Below are positions 1 through 7,441 of a stretch of DNA of 7,698 nt, piece after piece. The position numbers and the translations under genes were made by a program. Positions within the stretch are counted from its first letter, which is position 1. The number at the start of each line of letters is the position of its first letter. The DNA comes from Kiritimatiellota bacterium (lineage in GTDB: Bacteria > Verrucomicrobiota > Kiritimatiellia > JAAZAB01), in assembly GCA_008636095.1 (NCBI GenBank), contig VSJD01000287.1, positions 1 through 7,698 of the forward strand, written 5' to 3'. A model generated the notes under the pieces. That model did not search any database. It was not told the DNA's origin and was given only the letters and a program-made list of their open reading frames with translations.

Positions 1-147
1 TGCTATCCGCCCAAAATGACTCACAGCGCCTTGGATCCCGCCGAGCGTAAACGGCGCGGAATTCGGGATAACCTGATTCGCTTGTCAGTGGGCATCGAGC
101 ATGTCGCCGACCTGCAAGAAGACCTTATTGGAGCGCTGGGTGATTAA
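1..147 (+). CDS. PLP-dependent Cys/Met metabolism enzyme, gamma-elimination/replacement family (3' end only)
   Basis: The open frame enters from the left edge and stops at TAA 145-147, giving 48 C-terminal residues. The fragment shows the characteristic end of the cystathionine gamma-synthase / O-acetylhomoserine sulfhydrylase / methionine gamma-lyase family: YPPKMTH near the start, then an ER..RGI.DNLIRLSVGIEH block and a final DLQEDL helix. In this family the Arg of the LIRLSVG segment (codon 79-81) binds the substrate carboxylate, so the active-site end looks intact. The PLP lysine lies outside the window, and the members cannot be told apart from this tail, so the exact reaction is unknown. 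A homocysteine- or cysteine-forming role would fit the sulfur-carrier genes further right, but that is inference. The next gene starts 33 bp downstream on the same strand, so the two are probably co-transcribed. Confidence 0.88.
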   Translation, partial: CYPPKMTHSALDPAERKRRGIRDNLIRLSVGIEHVADLQEDLIGALGD

Positions 148-168
148 ACAGTCGGAACTGTTCGAGAT

Positions 169-176
169 AGGAGGAG
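169..176 (+). promoter_or_regulatory. Strong ribosome binding site of the PP-loop gene
   Basis: AGGAGGAG contains a full AGGAGG (169-174) six bases before the ATG at 181. It settles that start and indicates strong translation initiation. Confidence 0.85.
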
Positions 177-180
177 TAAT

Positions 181-1278
181 ATGAGTCGTAGCTGTTGTGA
201 CAATGCCCGGTCCATCGGCGATACCCCGCAAATCGCACGAGATCGCTTGGCACAGGGAGTGCAATGCGCCACGCAGTTTCGCCCCAAAGCCATTGCGTTA
301 CTCTCCGGCGGCTTGGACAGCACGATAGCAATCAAGATGATGCTGGAGCAGGATGTTGAAATTATTGCCGTCAACTTTGTGAGCCCATTCTGTACCTGTA
401 GCCCTCGACGAGCGGGAACATGCTATCTGGCATCGGCCGTGGCTCTGAAATTAGGAATAAAGATCCGTGTCCTAAATAAGGGCATGGAATATCTAAAAAT
501 TGTGGAGCATCCACGATTTGGGTATGGACGCGGCATGAATCCCTGTCTTGACTGCCGTATTTTTATGTTGAAAAAGGCTGCGGCACTGATGGAAGATGAA
601 AAGGCTCAATTTATCGTAACGGGCGAGGTTCTGGGACAACGTCCCATGTCGCAGCATTGCTCCGCGTTGGACCTGATCGAGAGGGAGAGCGGACTGCCGG
701 GTCGTATTCTGCGTCCGCTCAGCGCTCATTGGCTTCGTCCCACCATTCCGGAACAAAACGGTTGGGTGGAACGGCCGCGTCTTCTGGCGATTCGTGGACG
801 TTCTCGCTCCGAGCAGTTAGCTTTGGCGAAACGGGAAGGCGTGGACTTGTTCGGTTGCCCATCCGGCGGTTGCCTGCTCACCGACCCTGTCATTGCCCGG
901 CGGCTGAAGGACTTGTTCCGTTACTCCCCGCAGTACGATATGCACGACGTAACACTTGTCACCTTTGGTCGGCATTTCCGACTGCATCCAGGCTTAAAAG
1001 TGATTTTAGGGCGAAACCAGGCTGAGAACAACCGGCTACAACAGATTGGGATGAAATGGCCACGCTTGGAAATCGCTGATACTCCTGGTCCGTTAATGTT
1101 GATCCGGGGCACGATGTGTGAGGGGGCAAAGCGGCTCCTTGCCCGGCTACTCAGGCATTTTGCGCCAAAAGTGACTGCGGAGACTGTAACATTCCGGTGG
1201 ACTTGTGGTGAAAGGCGCGAGAACGGGAGTGTTGCTGGCAGAGTCACGGACGAAGAAGTGAATTACTGGAGAATTTGA
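181..1278 (+). CDS. PP-loop ATPase related to tRNA-thiolating enzymes (MnmA/ThiI-like), with probable NFACT-R-like C-terminal domain
   Basis: This 365-residue cytoplasmic protein begins at an ATG with a near-ideal ribosome binding site. The N-terminal half is an adenylating PP-loop domain: SGGLDS at residues 42-47 is the ATP pyrophosphatase loop, followed by the motif NPCLDC (120-125) and VTGEVLGQRPMSQ (145-157), which resembles the TGE.LGQ motif of ThiI. A further block, GCPSGGCLLTDP (225-236), ends the catalytic part. Around residues 268-290 a GLKVILGRNQAEN stretch resembles the NFACT-type RNA-binding fold. Cysteines are frequent (C71, C73, C81, C122, C125, C160, C226, C231), fitting persulfide relay or metal/cluster binding. 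MnmA and ThiI adenylate a tRNA uridine and replace its oxygen with sulfur; the same for this protein is inference. It is neither canonical MnmA nor ThiI: the THUMP domain of ThiI is absent. It sits 33 bp after a Cys/Met PLP enzyme gene, suggesting a sulfur-handling operon. Confidence 0.82.
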   Translation: MSRSCCDNARSIGDTPQIARDRLAQGVQCATQFRPKAIALLSGGLDSTIAIKMMLEQDVEIIAVNFVSPFCTCSPRRAGTCYLASAVALKLGIKIRVLNKGMEYLKIVEHPRFGYGRGMNPCLDCRIFMLKKAAALMEDEKAQFIVTGEVLGQRPMSQHCSALDLIERESGLPGRILRPLSAHWLRPTIPEQNGWVERPRLLAIRGRSRSEQLALAKREGVDLFGCPSGGCLLTDPVIARRLKDLFRYSPQYDMHDVTLVTFGRHFRLHPGLKVILGRNQAENNRLQQIGMKWPRLEIADTPGPLMLIRGTMCEGAKRLLARLLRHFAPKVTAETVTFRWTCGERRENGSVAGRVTDEEVNYWRI

Positions 1279-1302
1279 GGCAGGGTGAGAAGCCAATATA
1301 AT
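1275..1302 (+). promoter_or_regulatory. Candidate sigma70-type promoter overlapping the end of the PP-loop gene
   Basis: TTGAGG (1275-1280, four of six matches to the -35 consensus) and a perfect TATAAT (1297-1302) are separated by 16 bp. Transcription would begin near 1309 and leave a leader of about 150 nt before the efflux operon. The pair overlaps the stop codon of the preceding gene. In an AT-rich gap such matches arise by chance, so this is a candidate only. Confidence 0.3.
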
Positions 1303-1460
1303 GGAGTTCAAGCCAATTGACCTCGATCACCACCTCACAATCAGACTTCACCAAACCATGACGGAGTGATATCTTGACTCGATAGCGGGCGACTTGGAAT
1401 GATTAAACCATATAAAATCTTTCAACACGCCGCGAATAGCATTATAATAACCAGGAAAGG
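1279..1460. other. 182-bp intergenic gap before the efflux operon
   Basis: This is the only sizeable non-coding stretch in the window and it is more AT-rich than the genes. It holds a 7-bp direct repeat AGCCAAT (1291-1297 and 1311-1317, 20 bp apart), a TTGACT at 1374-1379 followed 18 bp later by a weak AATGAT (1398-1403), a TATAAA at 1411-1416 and a perfect TATAAT at 1443-1448. A short dyad GAGT/ACTC (1364-1367, 1377-1380) overlaps the TTGACT. I see no GC-rich hairpin followed by T residues, so no intrinsic terminator separates the PP-loop gene from the efflux genes. I also see no sequence resembling the known CusR box or a CueR-type dyad. Its size and promoter-like elements suggest the efflux operon has its own control here. 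Confidence 0.5.
1374..1403 (+). promoter_or_regulatory. Candidate promoter for the efflux operon
   Basis: TTGACT (five of six to the -35 consensus) is followed after 18 bp by AATGAT (four of six to the -10 consensus). A short GAGT/ACTC dyad overlaps the -35 element. Transcription would start near 1410, about 50 nt before the channel gene. Other -10-like elements nearby (TATAAA 1411-1416, TATAAT 1443-1448) lack a well-spaced -35, and the second would place the start almost on the ribosome binding site. Confidence 0.3.
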
Positions 1461-2765
1461 ATGGCATTTACGATGAGTGTGCTTGCCCGTGGCACGGTAA
1501 TCTTCCTGTTGGCCTTGGTGTGGGGCGGTCTGCCAAACGTCAGGGCGCAAGCGCCGGCCGCCGGTTTTACACTCCAGCAATTGGTTGATAGTGCGATGGC
1601 CGCCAATCCGCAACTGCGTGCCGGCCGTGGAAAATGGGAAGCCGCCCGTGAGCTCCCGGCTCAGGCGGGCGCCTTGGCCAACCCAACGTTTACTTATAAG
1701 GGCATGGAAGACACCAGCAGCATCGGCAACTTCCCAAACACGGAGGAAAAGCGGTTCGAAGTGGAGCAGGCGTTTCCGTGGTTCGGGAAACGCACGCTCC
1801 GCGAGCGTGTCGCGGCCCAGGATGCGCGGGCCATGGAACAGGACTATGGCACCCTTGTGCGCGAGACGGTCCGGGAAGTTAAGGAAACCTATTATGAACT
1901 GCGGGCTGTCCGGCAGGTCATGACCATCACTCGCAAGGAAGCGGCTGTGCTGCAACAACTGGAGTCGGTGGTTAGAACCGTGTATGCCTCCGGCAAGGCG
2001 CCCCAGGTGGACGTGCTCAAAGCCCAGGCCGAGCAAACCATGCTGAGCCAACGGCTCCTGGAATTGGAGCCCCGCGACAATTCGTTGCAATCGAAACTGA
2101 ACGTATTAATGGATCGCGACCCCGGCGCGCCGTTGACATTGGCCGAGACCCCGAGTCCCTTAACCATCGGGCCGGAAAGCACGCTCGATCAACTCCTGAG
2201 TTTGGCGGCCAGGCAGCGGGCGGAAATTGGGCGTGCCCAGGCAGAATTGGAACGAGCGCGGGCGGCGCGGCGCCTGATGGCTCGTGAATATTTTCCGGAT
2301 TACAGTCTCGGCCTGGAATATCGCTCGTACCGTGATTCGCCGGATATGGCCATGTTCATGATCGGCGTGGATCTGCCGGTTTGGCAGGGGAAATACCGTG
2401 CGGGTGTGCGGGAGGCGGAGAAAATGACGGCTGCGAATGAGGCGGCGCTGGAAGCCGTCCGCAATCAAGTCCGGCAGGAAGTCCAGCAGGCGCAGGTCAA
2501 TGTTGTCAAGGCCCGGCAATCGCTGCACTTGTATCAACAGGCGCTCATTCCGCAGGCCATAGCCCGGTTCAATGCCAGCGAGGCGGGTTATCGCACTGGT
2601 CAGGTGGGCTTTCTTGATTTGTTGGAAAGCGAGCGCTTTCTACTGAACGCACGCTCCCTGACTGCCATGGCCGAGGGGAATGTTGGCGTGCAACTTGCCC
2701 GGCTGGAACAGGCCGTGGGTGGAAGTTTACCGTCGAACACTGCGCCAGGAGAAACAAGCAAATGA
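1461..2765 (+). CDS. Outer membrane efflux channel of the TolC/CusC family
   Basis: This 434-residue protein is the outer membrane exit duct of the metal efflux complex encoded by the next two genes. Residues 1-29 form a Sec signal peptide: a short basic start, a hydrophobic core (FLLALVWGGL, 15-24) and a VRA site with likely cleavage after Ala29. There is no lipobox Cys, so unlike E. coli CusC it is not predicted to be lipid-anchored. Two outer-membrane-efflux repeats follow (about 37-220 and 240-420), rich in long amphipathic helices. VEQAFPWFGKR (101-111) and GYRTGQVGFLDLLESER (376-392) are family hallmarks at the helix/strand turns. Two in-frame ATGs compete: 1461, with AGGA only 4 nt upstream, and 1473, 12 nt after the AAGG (1457-1460). 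The signal peptide works with either. Its stop overlaps the adaptor start (ATGA), so translation is coupled. Confidence 0.92.
   Translation: MAFTMSVLARGTVIFLLALVWGGLPNVRAQAPAAGFTLQQLVDSAMAANPQLRAGRGKWEAARELPAQAGALANPTFTYKGMEDTSSIGNFPNTEEKRFEVEQAFPWFGKRTLRERVAAQDARAMEQDYGTLVRETVREVKETYYELRAVRQVMTITRKEAAVLQQLESVVRTVYASGKAPQVDVLKAQAEQTMLSQRLLELEPRDNSLQSKLNVLMDRDPGAPLTLAETPSPLTIGPESTLDQLLSLAARQRAEIGRAQAELERARAARRLMAREYFPDYSLGLEYRSYRDSPDMAMFMIGVDLPVWQGKYRAGVREAEKMTAANEAALEAVRNQVRQEVQQAQVNVVKARQSLHLYQQALIPQAIARFNASEAGYRTGQVGFLDLLESERFLLNARSLTAMAEGNVGVQLARLEQAVGGSLPSNTAPGETSK
2747..2752 (+). promoter_or_regulatory. Ribosome binding site of the adaptor gene
   Basis: AGGAGA lies 9 nt before the ATG at 2762, inside the last codons of the channel gene. 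It supports that start and re-initiation at the ATGA overlap. Confidence 0.7.
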
Positions 2766-4165
2766 AAACACGCATAGTTATGATCGCAATTTTGTTAAGC
2801 TTGGTGATCGGTGCGGCAATTCTGCCCATGGGTTATGGCAGGAGCGGTCGCCAACACGAAGCGGCCAAGAGCGCCAAATATCACTGCCCGATGCACCCGA
2901 CTGTGGTGGCCGACAAACCGGGAGATTGTCCAATCTGCGGCATGCGGCTGGTGCCGATTGAGGAGGCCAAGAAAGATTCTGCCGCCGCGCCGGCCTCCGC
3001 CATAGTGCCTTCGTCCGCCATGGCGGACAAGAAGATCATGTATCGTTCCACGATGAACCCCGGCGAGGTCAGTGACAAGCCCGGCAAGGATTCGATGGGC
3101 ATGGAGATGGAGGCGTTTGCGGTGACCGGGGGTAGTACATCCGCTGTGCCCGGACTGGCGGCGGTGTCCATCACGCCGGAAGCCCGCCAGCGCATGGGGC
3201 TTACTTTCGGCATGGTGGAAAAACGTCCGTTGTCCCGGCACGTACACACATCAGCGCGCATTGCGGCGGACGAAACGCGGCTTTTCCGCGTGACGACCAA
3301 GGTGGAGGGCTGGGTCGAGAAGCTCTTTGTTTCCGTCACCGGCCAGGAGGTGCACAAGGGGGATCCGTTACTCACCATCTACAGTCCGCAACTGGTCTCA
3401 GCCCAGCAAGAATATCTGACGACTGTCCAGGCCGTAGGCAAGCTGGCCGCGAACACGGCCGACGATGCCGCTATTGGCGCCAAGGCGTTACTCGCTTCGG
3501 CGCGTCAGCGTCTTCAACTCTGGGACATCAGTGACGAACAGATTGTGCGTTTGGAGAAAACCGGGCAGGTGGAGAAGACCCTGACGTTGTATGCCCCGGC
3601 CGGCGGTTACGTGATCGAAAAGAATGTGTTGGCCGGTCAGAAGATCATGCCCGGCGATCCGCTGATGGTGGTGGCCGATCTGGCGGTTGTCTGGGCAGAT
3701 GCCGACATTTATGAATCCGATTTACCCTATGTCAAGGTGGGGATGCCCATGGAGATCACGCTGCCGTATTGGCCGGACAAAACCTTCCAAGGCAAGGTTA
3801 GTTTCATATCGCCTGCCCTAAATCCGGAGAGCCGGACACTCAAAATCAGGCTGGAAATTCCCAACCCCGAACTCCTGCTGAAGCTCGAGATGTACGCGGA
3901 CGCTAAGCTCGATTATCCGGTTGGCGAACACATCGTTGTTCCGGAAGCGGCGGTCATGCGCACGGGAGAACGCAATTATGCGTTTCGGGATGCCGGCGGT
4001 GGGAGGCTTGTTCCTGTCGAGATCAAGCTGGGTGTGCGCAGCGACGGCTTCTACGAAGTCCTTGCCGGATTGAACGCAGGCGATCGCGTGGTGACCTCCG
4101 CCAATTTCCTCGTGGACTCCGAGTCATCCATGAAAGCGGCGCTGGAAGCACTCGTCGGGAAGTAA
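2762..4165 (+). CDS. CusB-like periplasmic adaptor (membrane fusion protein) with tandem heavy-metal-binding modules
   Basis: This 467-residue protein links the inner-membrane pump to the outer-membrane channel. Residues 5-23 are a hydrophobic signal/anchor segment without a lipobox. A heavy-metal-binding module follows (39-66): HCPMHP (41-46), DKPGDCP (51-57) and CGM (59-61) supply Cys, His and Met ligands. A second, Cys-free relative lies at 91-117: STMNP (96-100), then DKPGKDSMGMEME (105-117); this Met-rich form is usual in CusB-type adaptors. The adaptor core follows: a barrel-sandwich half with GWVEKLFVSVTGQEVHKGDP (183-202), a short helical hairpin (about 205-262), the second half (276-302), a beta-barrel (about 305-390) and a membrane-proximal domain to the end. 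The modules probably bind Cu(I)/Ag(I) in the periplasm and hand it to the pump, as shown for the N-terminus of E. coli CusB. It overlaps the channel gene by 4 bp, and 3 bp separate its stop from the pump start. Confidence 0.94.
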   Translation: MKTRIVMIAILLSLVIGAAILPMGYGRSGRQHEAAKSAKYHCPMHPTVVADKPGDCPICGMRLVPIEEAKKDSAAAPASAIVPSSAMADKKIMYRSTMNPGEVSDKPGKDSMGMEMEAFAVTGGSTSAVPGLAAVSITPEARQRMGLTFGMVEKRPLSRHVHTSARIAADETRLFRVTTKVEGWVEKLFVSVTGQEVHKGDPLLTIYSPQLVSAQQEYLTTVQAVGKLAANTADDAAIGAKALLASARQRLQLWDISDEQIVRLEKTGQVEKTLTLYAPAGGYVIEKNVLAGQKIMPGDPLMVVADLAVVWADADIYESDLPYVKVGMPMEITLPYWPDKTFQGKVSFISPALNPESRTLKIRLEIPNPELLLKLEMYADAKLDYPVGEHIVVPEAAVMRTGERNYAFRDAGGGRLVPVEIKLGVRSDGFYEVLAGLNAGDRVVTSANFLVDSESSMKAALEALVGK

Positions 4166-4168
4166 CCC

Positions 4169-7100
4169 ATGATCAAGAAGATTATCGAATTCAGCGCGCA
4201 TAACCGGCTGCTGGTCATCGGCTTAGTGGCCGCAGCGGTTGCCTATGCCATTTACACGATGCAAAACATCCGCTTGGACGCGATCCCGGACCTTTCGGAC
4301 ACGCAGGTGATCGTCTATACGAAGTGGGACCGCAGTCCGGACATTATTGAAGACCAGGTCACCTATCCGATCGTCACCGCCCTCCTTGGCGCTCCGAAGG
4401 TGAAGGCGATTCGCGGATTCTCGGATTTCGGGTTCTTGTATGTCTATGTCATCTTTCAGGACGGCACGGACATTTACTGGGCGCGCTCGCGCGTGTTGGA
4501 ATACATGCAGAAAATTGTCGGCACCCTGCCGCCCGGTGTGACGCCCGAACTCGGGCCGGACGCCACGGGCGTAGGGTGGGTATTCGAGTATGCGCTGGTA
4601 GACAAGTCCGGCAAACACAACCTCGCCGAACTGCGCTCCTTCCAGGACTGGGTCTTGCGCTATGCCATCCAAAGCGTCCCCGGTGTGGCCGAGGTGGCCG
4701 GGATTGGCGGCTTCCAGAAACAATATCAGGTAACGATTGATCCGAACCGCCTGCAGAACTATGGCCTATCCCTGATGGAGTTGGTCGAAGCCATTCGTCG
4801 GAGCAACAACGAAATCGGCGGACGAGTCATTGAATGGAGCGGACGCGAGTATATGGTCCGCGGGCGCGGCTATGTGCAGGATACGGAATCGCTCGGCAAG
4901 GCCGTGGTCAAGACCACCGCGGAGGGCACACCGGTGCTGTTGCGCGATGTAGCGACTATTGCGCTCGGCCCTCAAATCCGGCGTGGTGTGGCCGATCTCA
5001 ACGGTCAGGGCGACACCGTGGGCGGGATTGTCGTCATGCGCCATGGCGAGAACGCGTTGAATGTTATTAAGCGTGTAAAAACCAAACTGGACGAGTTGAA
5101 ACCGTCACTTCCCGAAGGCGTTGAAATTCGGACGACCTACGATCGTTCGGAACTGATTCAGCAGTCCATTGACAATCTCAAGCAAGAACTTCTGATGGCC
5201 ATGATCATCGTCAGTGTGGTCATTCTTTTCTTCCTCTGGCATATCCCCTCGGCCATCGTGCCGATCATTACCATTCCAATCTCCGTCGTGCTGGTCTTTA
5301 TCCCCATGTATATGATGGGCATCACTTCCAACATCATGAGTCTGGCGGGTATTGCCATTTCTATCGGCGTACTGGTAGATGGCGCGATCGTGGAAGTCGA
5401 GAACGCATATAAGAAACTGGAGCGCTGGCGGGAAGCAGGAGGCGTCGGCGATTATCACAAGGTGCGGCTGGAAGCGCTCATAGAAGTAGGGCCCTCGGTG
5501 TTTTTCTCGTTACTGGTGATTGCGGTTGCTTTTCTGCCTGTATTTACGTTGGTCGAGCAGGAAGGCCGGCTGTTCAAACCCCTGGCCTATACCAAGACCC
5601 TTGCCATCGCGCTAGCCGCGCTTCTGGCGATCACGCTTGACCCAGCCGTGCGCATGTTGTTCACACGCATGGAGCCGTTCATGATGCGTCCCCGCTGGTT
5701 GGCCTCCCTGTTGACTTCTCTGTTCGTGGGCAAGTATTATCCGGAGGAAAAACACCCGGTCAGCCGCGTGCTTTTCGCGCTCTACGAGCAGCCATGCCGC
5801 TGGGTGCTCCGCCATCCGAAAACCGTTATCGGGCTGTCCTTGCTCATCGTGGCCACGACTGTGCCGGTCTATCTGAAACTCGGGCACGAGTTCATGCCGC
5901 CACTCAATGAGGGTGTAATTCTTTACATGCCCACAACCATGCCTGGCATCTCCGTTACCGAAGCTCAGCGGCTCATGGAAACGCAGGATCGCATCCTGAA
6001 AACTTTCCCGGAAGTGATCTCCGTATTCGGCAAGGCGGGCCGGGCGGACACATCCACTGACCCGGCCCCATTCTCCATGATGGAAACCACCGTGGTGCTC
6101 AAGCCGCCGTCCGAGTGGCGCGCCAAGGACCGCTGGTTTACCCCATGGGCGCCCAAACCGCTACGGGCCGCGCTTGGACACATCTGGCCCGAACACATCG
6201 CGTGGGAGGAACTTATCAACAAAATGGACCGGGCTCTGCAGATCCCCGGCTGTATCAACGCCTGGACCATGCCCATTAAGGGCCGCATCGACATGCTCTC
6301 CACGGGCGTACGCACACCCATCGGCATCAAGATCTTCGGGGCGGACTTGGGCGAAATCGAACGACTGGGCAAACAGATTGAAGCGTCTCTGCAAAAGGTT
6401 CCTGGAACGCGCAGTGTCTTTGCCGAGCGCGCCTCAGGCGGATACTTCGTGGACTTTGTTCCCAAACGCGAGGCCTTGGCCCGTTATGGATTGAGCATCA
6501 ATGATGTTAATGAAGTTATCATGACGGCCATTGGCGGCGAAACCATCGCGACTACGATTGAGGGCCGCGCGCGCTATACCATCAATTTGCGCTATCCGCG
6601 CGATCTGCGGGCCAACCTCGATCAGATCGAACGCATCCTGGTCACGACAAGTAAAGGGGTTCAGGTGCCAATGTCCGAACTGGCTGATATTACCCTGGTG
6701 AATGGGCCCGCCATGATTCGCGATGAGAACGGCATGCTCGCAGGCTATGTCTATGTGGATATCACCGGTCGTGATCTGGGAAGTTATGTATCCGAAGCTA
6801 AACGGACCGTGGCGCAGGAACTGAACCTGCCGACGGGCTATTCCCTGACGTGGAGCGGGCAATACGAGAACATGCTTCGCGTGCGCGAGCGCCTTAAGAT
6901 CATCGTGCCCATCACCATCCTGCTTATTTTCCTCCTGCTGTACATGAACACCAAGTCGGCGTTCAAAGCGATAATCGTAATGCTGGCCGTGCCATTCTCG
7001 GTGGTCGGCGCGGTCTGGCTGATGTTCTTGCTGGGCTATAATATTTCCATTGCCGCGTGGGTGGGAATGATTGCGTTAATGGGACTGGATGCGGAGACCG

Positions 7101-7441
7101 GTGTCTTCATGCTGCTTTTCCTGGACCTGTCCTGCGAAGAGGCAAGGAAGGAAGGCCGCCTGCGCGGCATTGCCGATCTGTACGAAGCCATCATCCATGG
7201 CGCGGTTAAACGCATTCGGCCGAAAATGATGACCGTTGCTGCGGCCTCGATGGGCCTCATGCCGATCATGTGGTCCGCCGGCACCGGCGCGGACATGATG
7301 AAACGCGTGGCCGCGCCGATGGTCGGCGGTTTGTTCACCTCGTTTATTATGGAACTGCTTGTCTATCCCGCGATCTACTTCCTCTGGCGCTCACGACAGT
7401 TAAACGACGCAAAGGTGAAACATGATTACATTAACAGTTAA
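4169..7441 (+). CDS. cusA: CusA-like heavy-metal efflux RND pump, predicted Cu(I)/Ag(I) substrate
   Basis: At 1090 residues this is a full-length inner-membrane RND antiporter of the heavy-metal class, which expels metal in exchange for protons. The layout is standard: TM1 (about 12-30), a large periplasmic loop, TM2-6 (about 338-500), TM7 (about 552-570), a second loop, and TM8-12 (about 908-1075). Substrate residues of E. coli CusA are matched: M587 (LYMPTTMPGIS), M637 (DPAPFSMMETT) and M709 (RIDMLSTG) correspond to M573, M623 and M672. The proton relay is kept too: D404 (VLVDGAIVEVEN), E976 (GLDAETGVFM) and K1019 (RIRPKMMTV) match D405, E939 and K984. These features favour Cu(I)/Ag(I) over the Zn/Co/Cd CzcA group. 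The start is only 3 bp after the adaptor stop, with a weak ribosome binding site (GGGAAG), so coupling to upstream translation is likely. Its last 20 bases overlap the following sulfur-carrier gene. Confidence 0.96.
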   Translation: MIKKIIEFSAHNRLLVIGLVAAAVAYAIYTMQNIRLDAIPDLSDTQVIVYTKWDRSPDIIEDQVTYPIVTALLGAPKVKAIRGFSDFGFLYVYVIFQDGTDIYWARSRVLEYMQKIVGTLPPGVTPELGPDATGVGWVFEYALVDKSGKHNLAELRSFQDWVLRYAIQSVPGVAEVAGIGGFQKQYQVTIDPNRLQNYGLSLMELVEAIRRSNNEIGGRVIEWSGREYMVRGRGYVQDTESLGKAVVKTTAEGTPVLLRDVATIALGPQIRRGVADLNGQGDTVGGIVVMRHGENALNVIKRVKTKLDELKPSLPEGVEIRTTYDRSELIQQSIDNLKQELLMAMIIVSVVILFFLWHIPSAIVPIITIPISVVLVFIPMYMMGITSNIMSLAGIAISIGVLVDGAIVEVENAYKKLERWREAGGVGDYHKVRLEALIEVGPSVFFSLLVIAVAFLPVFTLVEQEGRLFKPLAYTKTLAIALAALLAITLDPAVRMLFTRMEPFMMRPRWLASLLTSLFVGKYYPEEKHPVSRVLFALYEQPCRWVLRHPKTVIGLSLLIVATTVPVYLKLGHEFMPPLNEGVILYMPTTMPGISVTEAQRLMETQDRILKTFPEVISVFGKAGRADTSTDPAPFSMMETTVVLKPPSEWRAKDRWFTPWAPKPLRAALGHIWPEHIAWEELINKMDRALQIPGCINAWTMPIKGRIDMLSTGVRTPIGIKIFGADLGEIERLGKQIEASLQKVPGTRSVFAERASGGYFVDFVPKREALARYGLSINDVNEVIMTAIGGETIATTIEGRARYTINLRYPRDLRANLDQIERILVTTSKGVQVPMSELADITLVNGPAMIRDENGMLAGYVYVDITGRDLGSYVSEAKRTVAQELNLPTGYSLTWSGQYENMLRVRERLKIIVPITILLIFLLLYMNTKSAFKAIIVMLAVPFSVVGAVWLMFLLGYNISIAAWVGMIALMGLDAETGVFMLLFLDLSCEEARKEGRLRGIADLYEAIIHGAVKRIRPKMMTVAAASMGLMPIMWSAGTGADMMKRVAAPMVGGLFTSFIMELLVYPAIYFLWRSRQLNDAKVKHDYINS
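7411..7417 (+). promoter_or_regulatory. Ribosome binding site of the sulfur-carrier gene, inside the pump gene
   Basis: AAAGGTG lies 4 nt before the ATG at 7422, within the pump coding sequence. It supports internal initiation of the next gene. Confidence 0.55.

Noticed and set aside
657..1025. A 122-codon plus-strand frame inside the PP-loop gene
   Set aside because: It lies in another frame of a gene with clear motifs, has no good ribosome binding site, and is rich in Ser/Arg/Pro like a typical shadow frame.
1279..1340. Possible intrinsic terminator after the PP-loop gene
   Set aside because: Only a 5-bp GTGAG/CTCAC pairing across a long loop was found, with no following T run.
1443..1448. 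Perfect TATAAT as the main efflux promoter
   Set aside because: No convincing -35 element lies 16-18 bp upstream (TTCAAC matches only three of six), and transcription would start on the ribosome binding site.
1422..2829. Several long minus-strand open frames opposite the channel gene
   Set aside because: They have no ribosome binding site or recognisable domains, and they mirror the high-GC third-position pattern of a clearly real plus-strand gene.
3050..3115. Second metal-binding module of the adaptor as a decayed copy
   Set aside because: The Cys-free YRSTMNP...DKPGKDSMGM form is the usual one in CusB-type adaptors, so it is more likely a distinct functional motif.
4223..7338. Minus-strand open frames of 66 to 166 codons opposite the pump gene
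   Set aside because: The plus strand encodes an unbroken, fully recognisable RND pump; the opposing frames are low-complexity His/Arg-rich translations of its complement.
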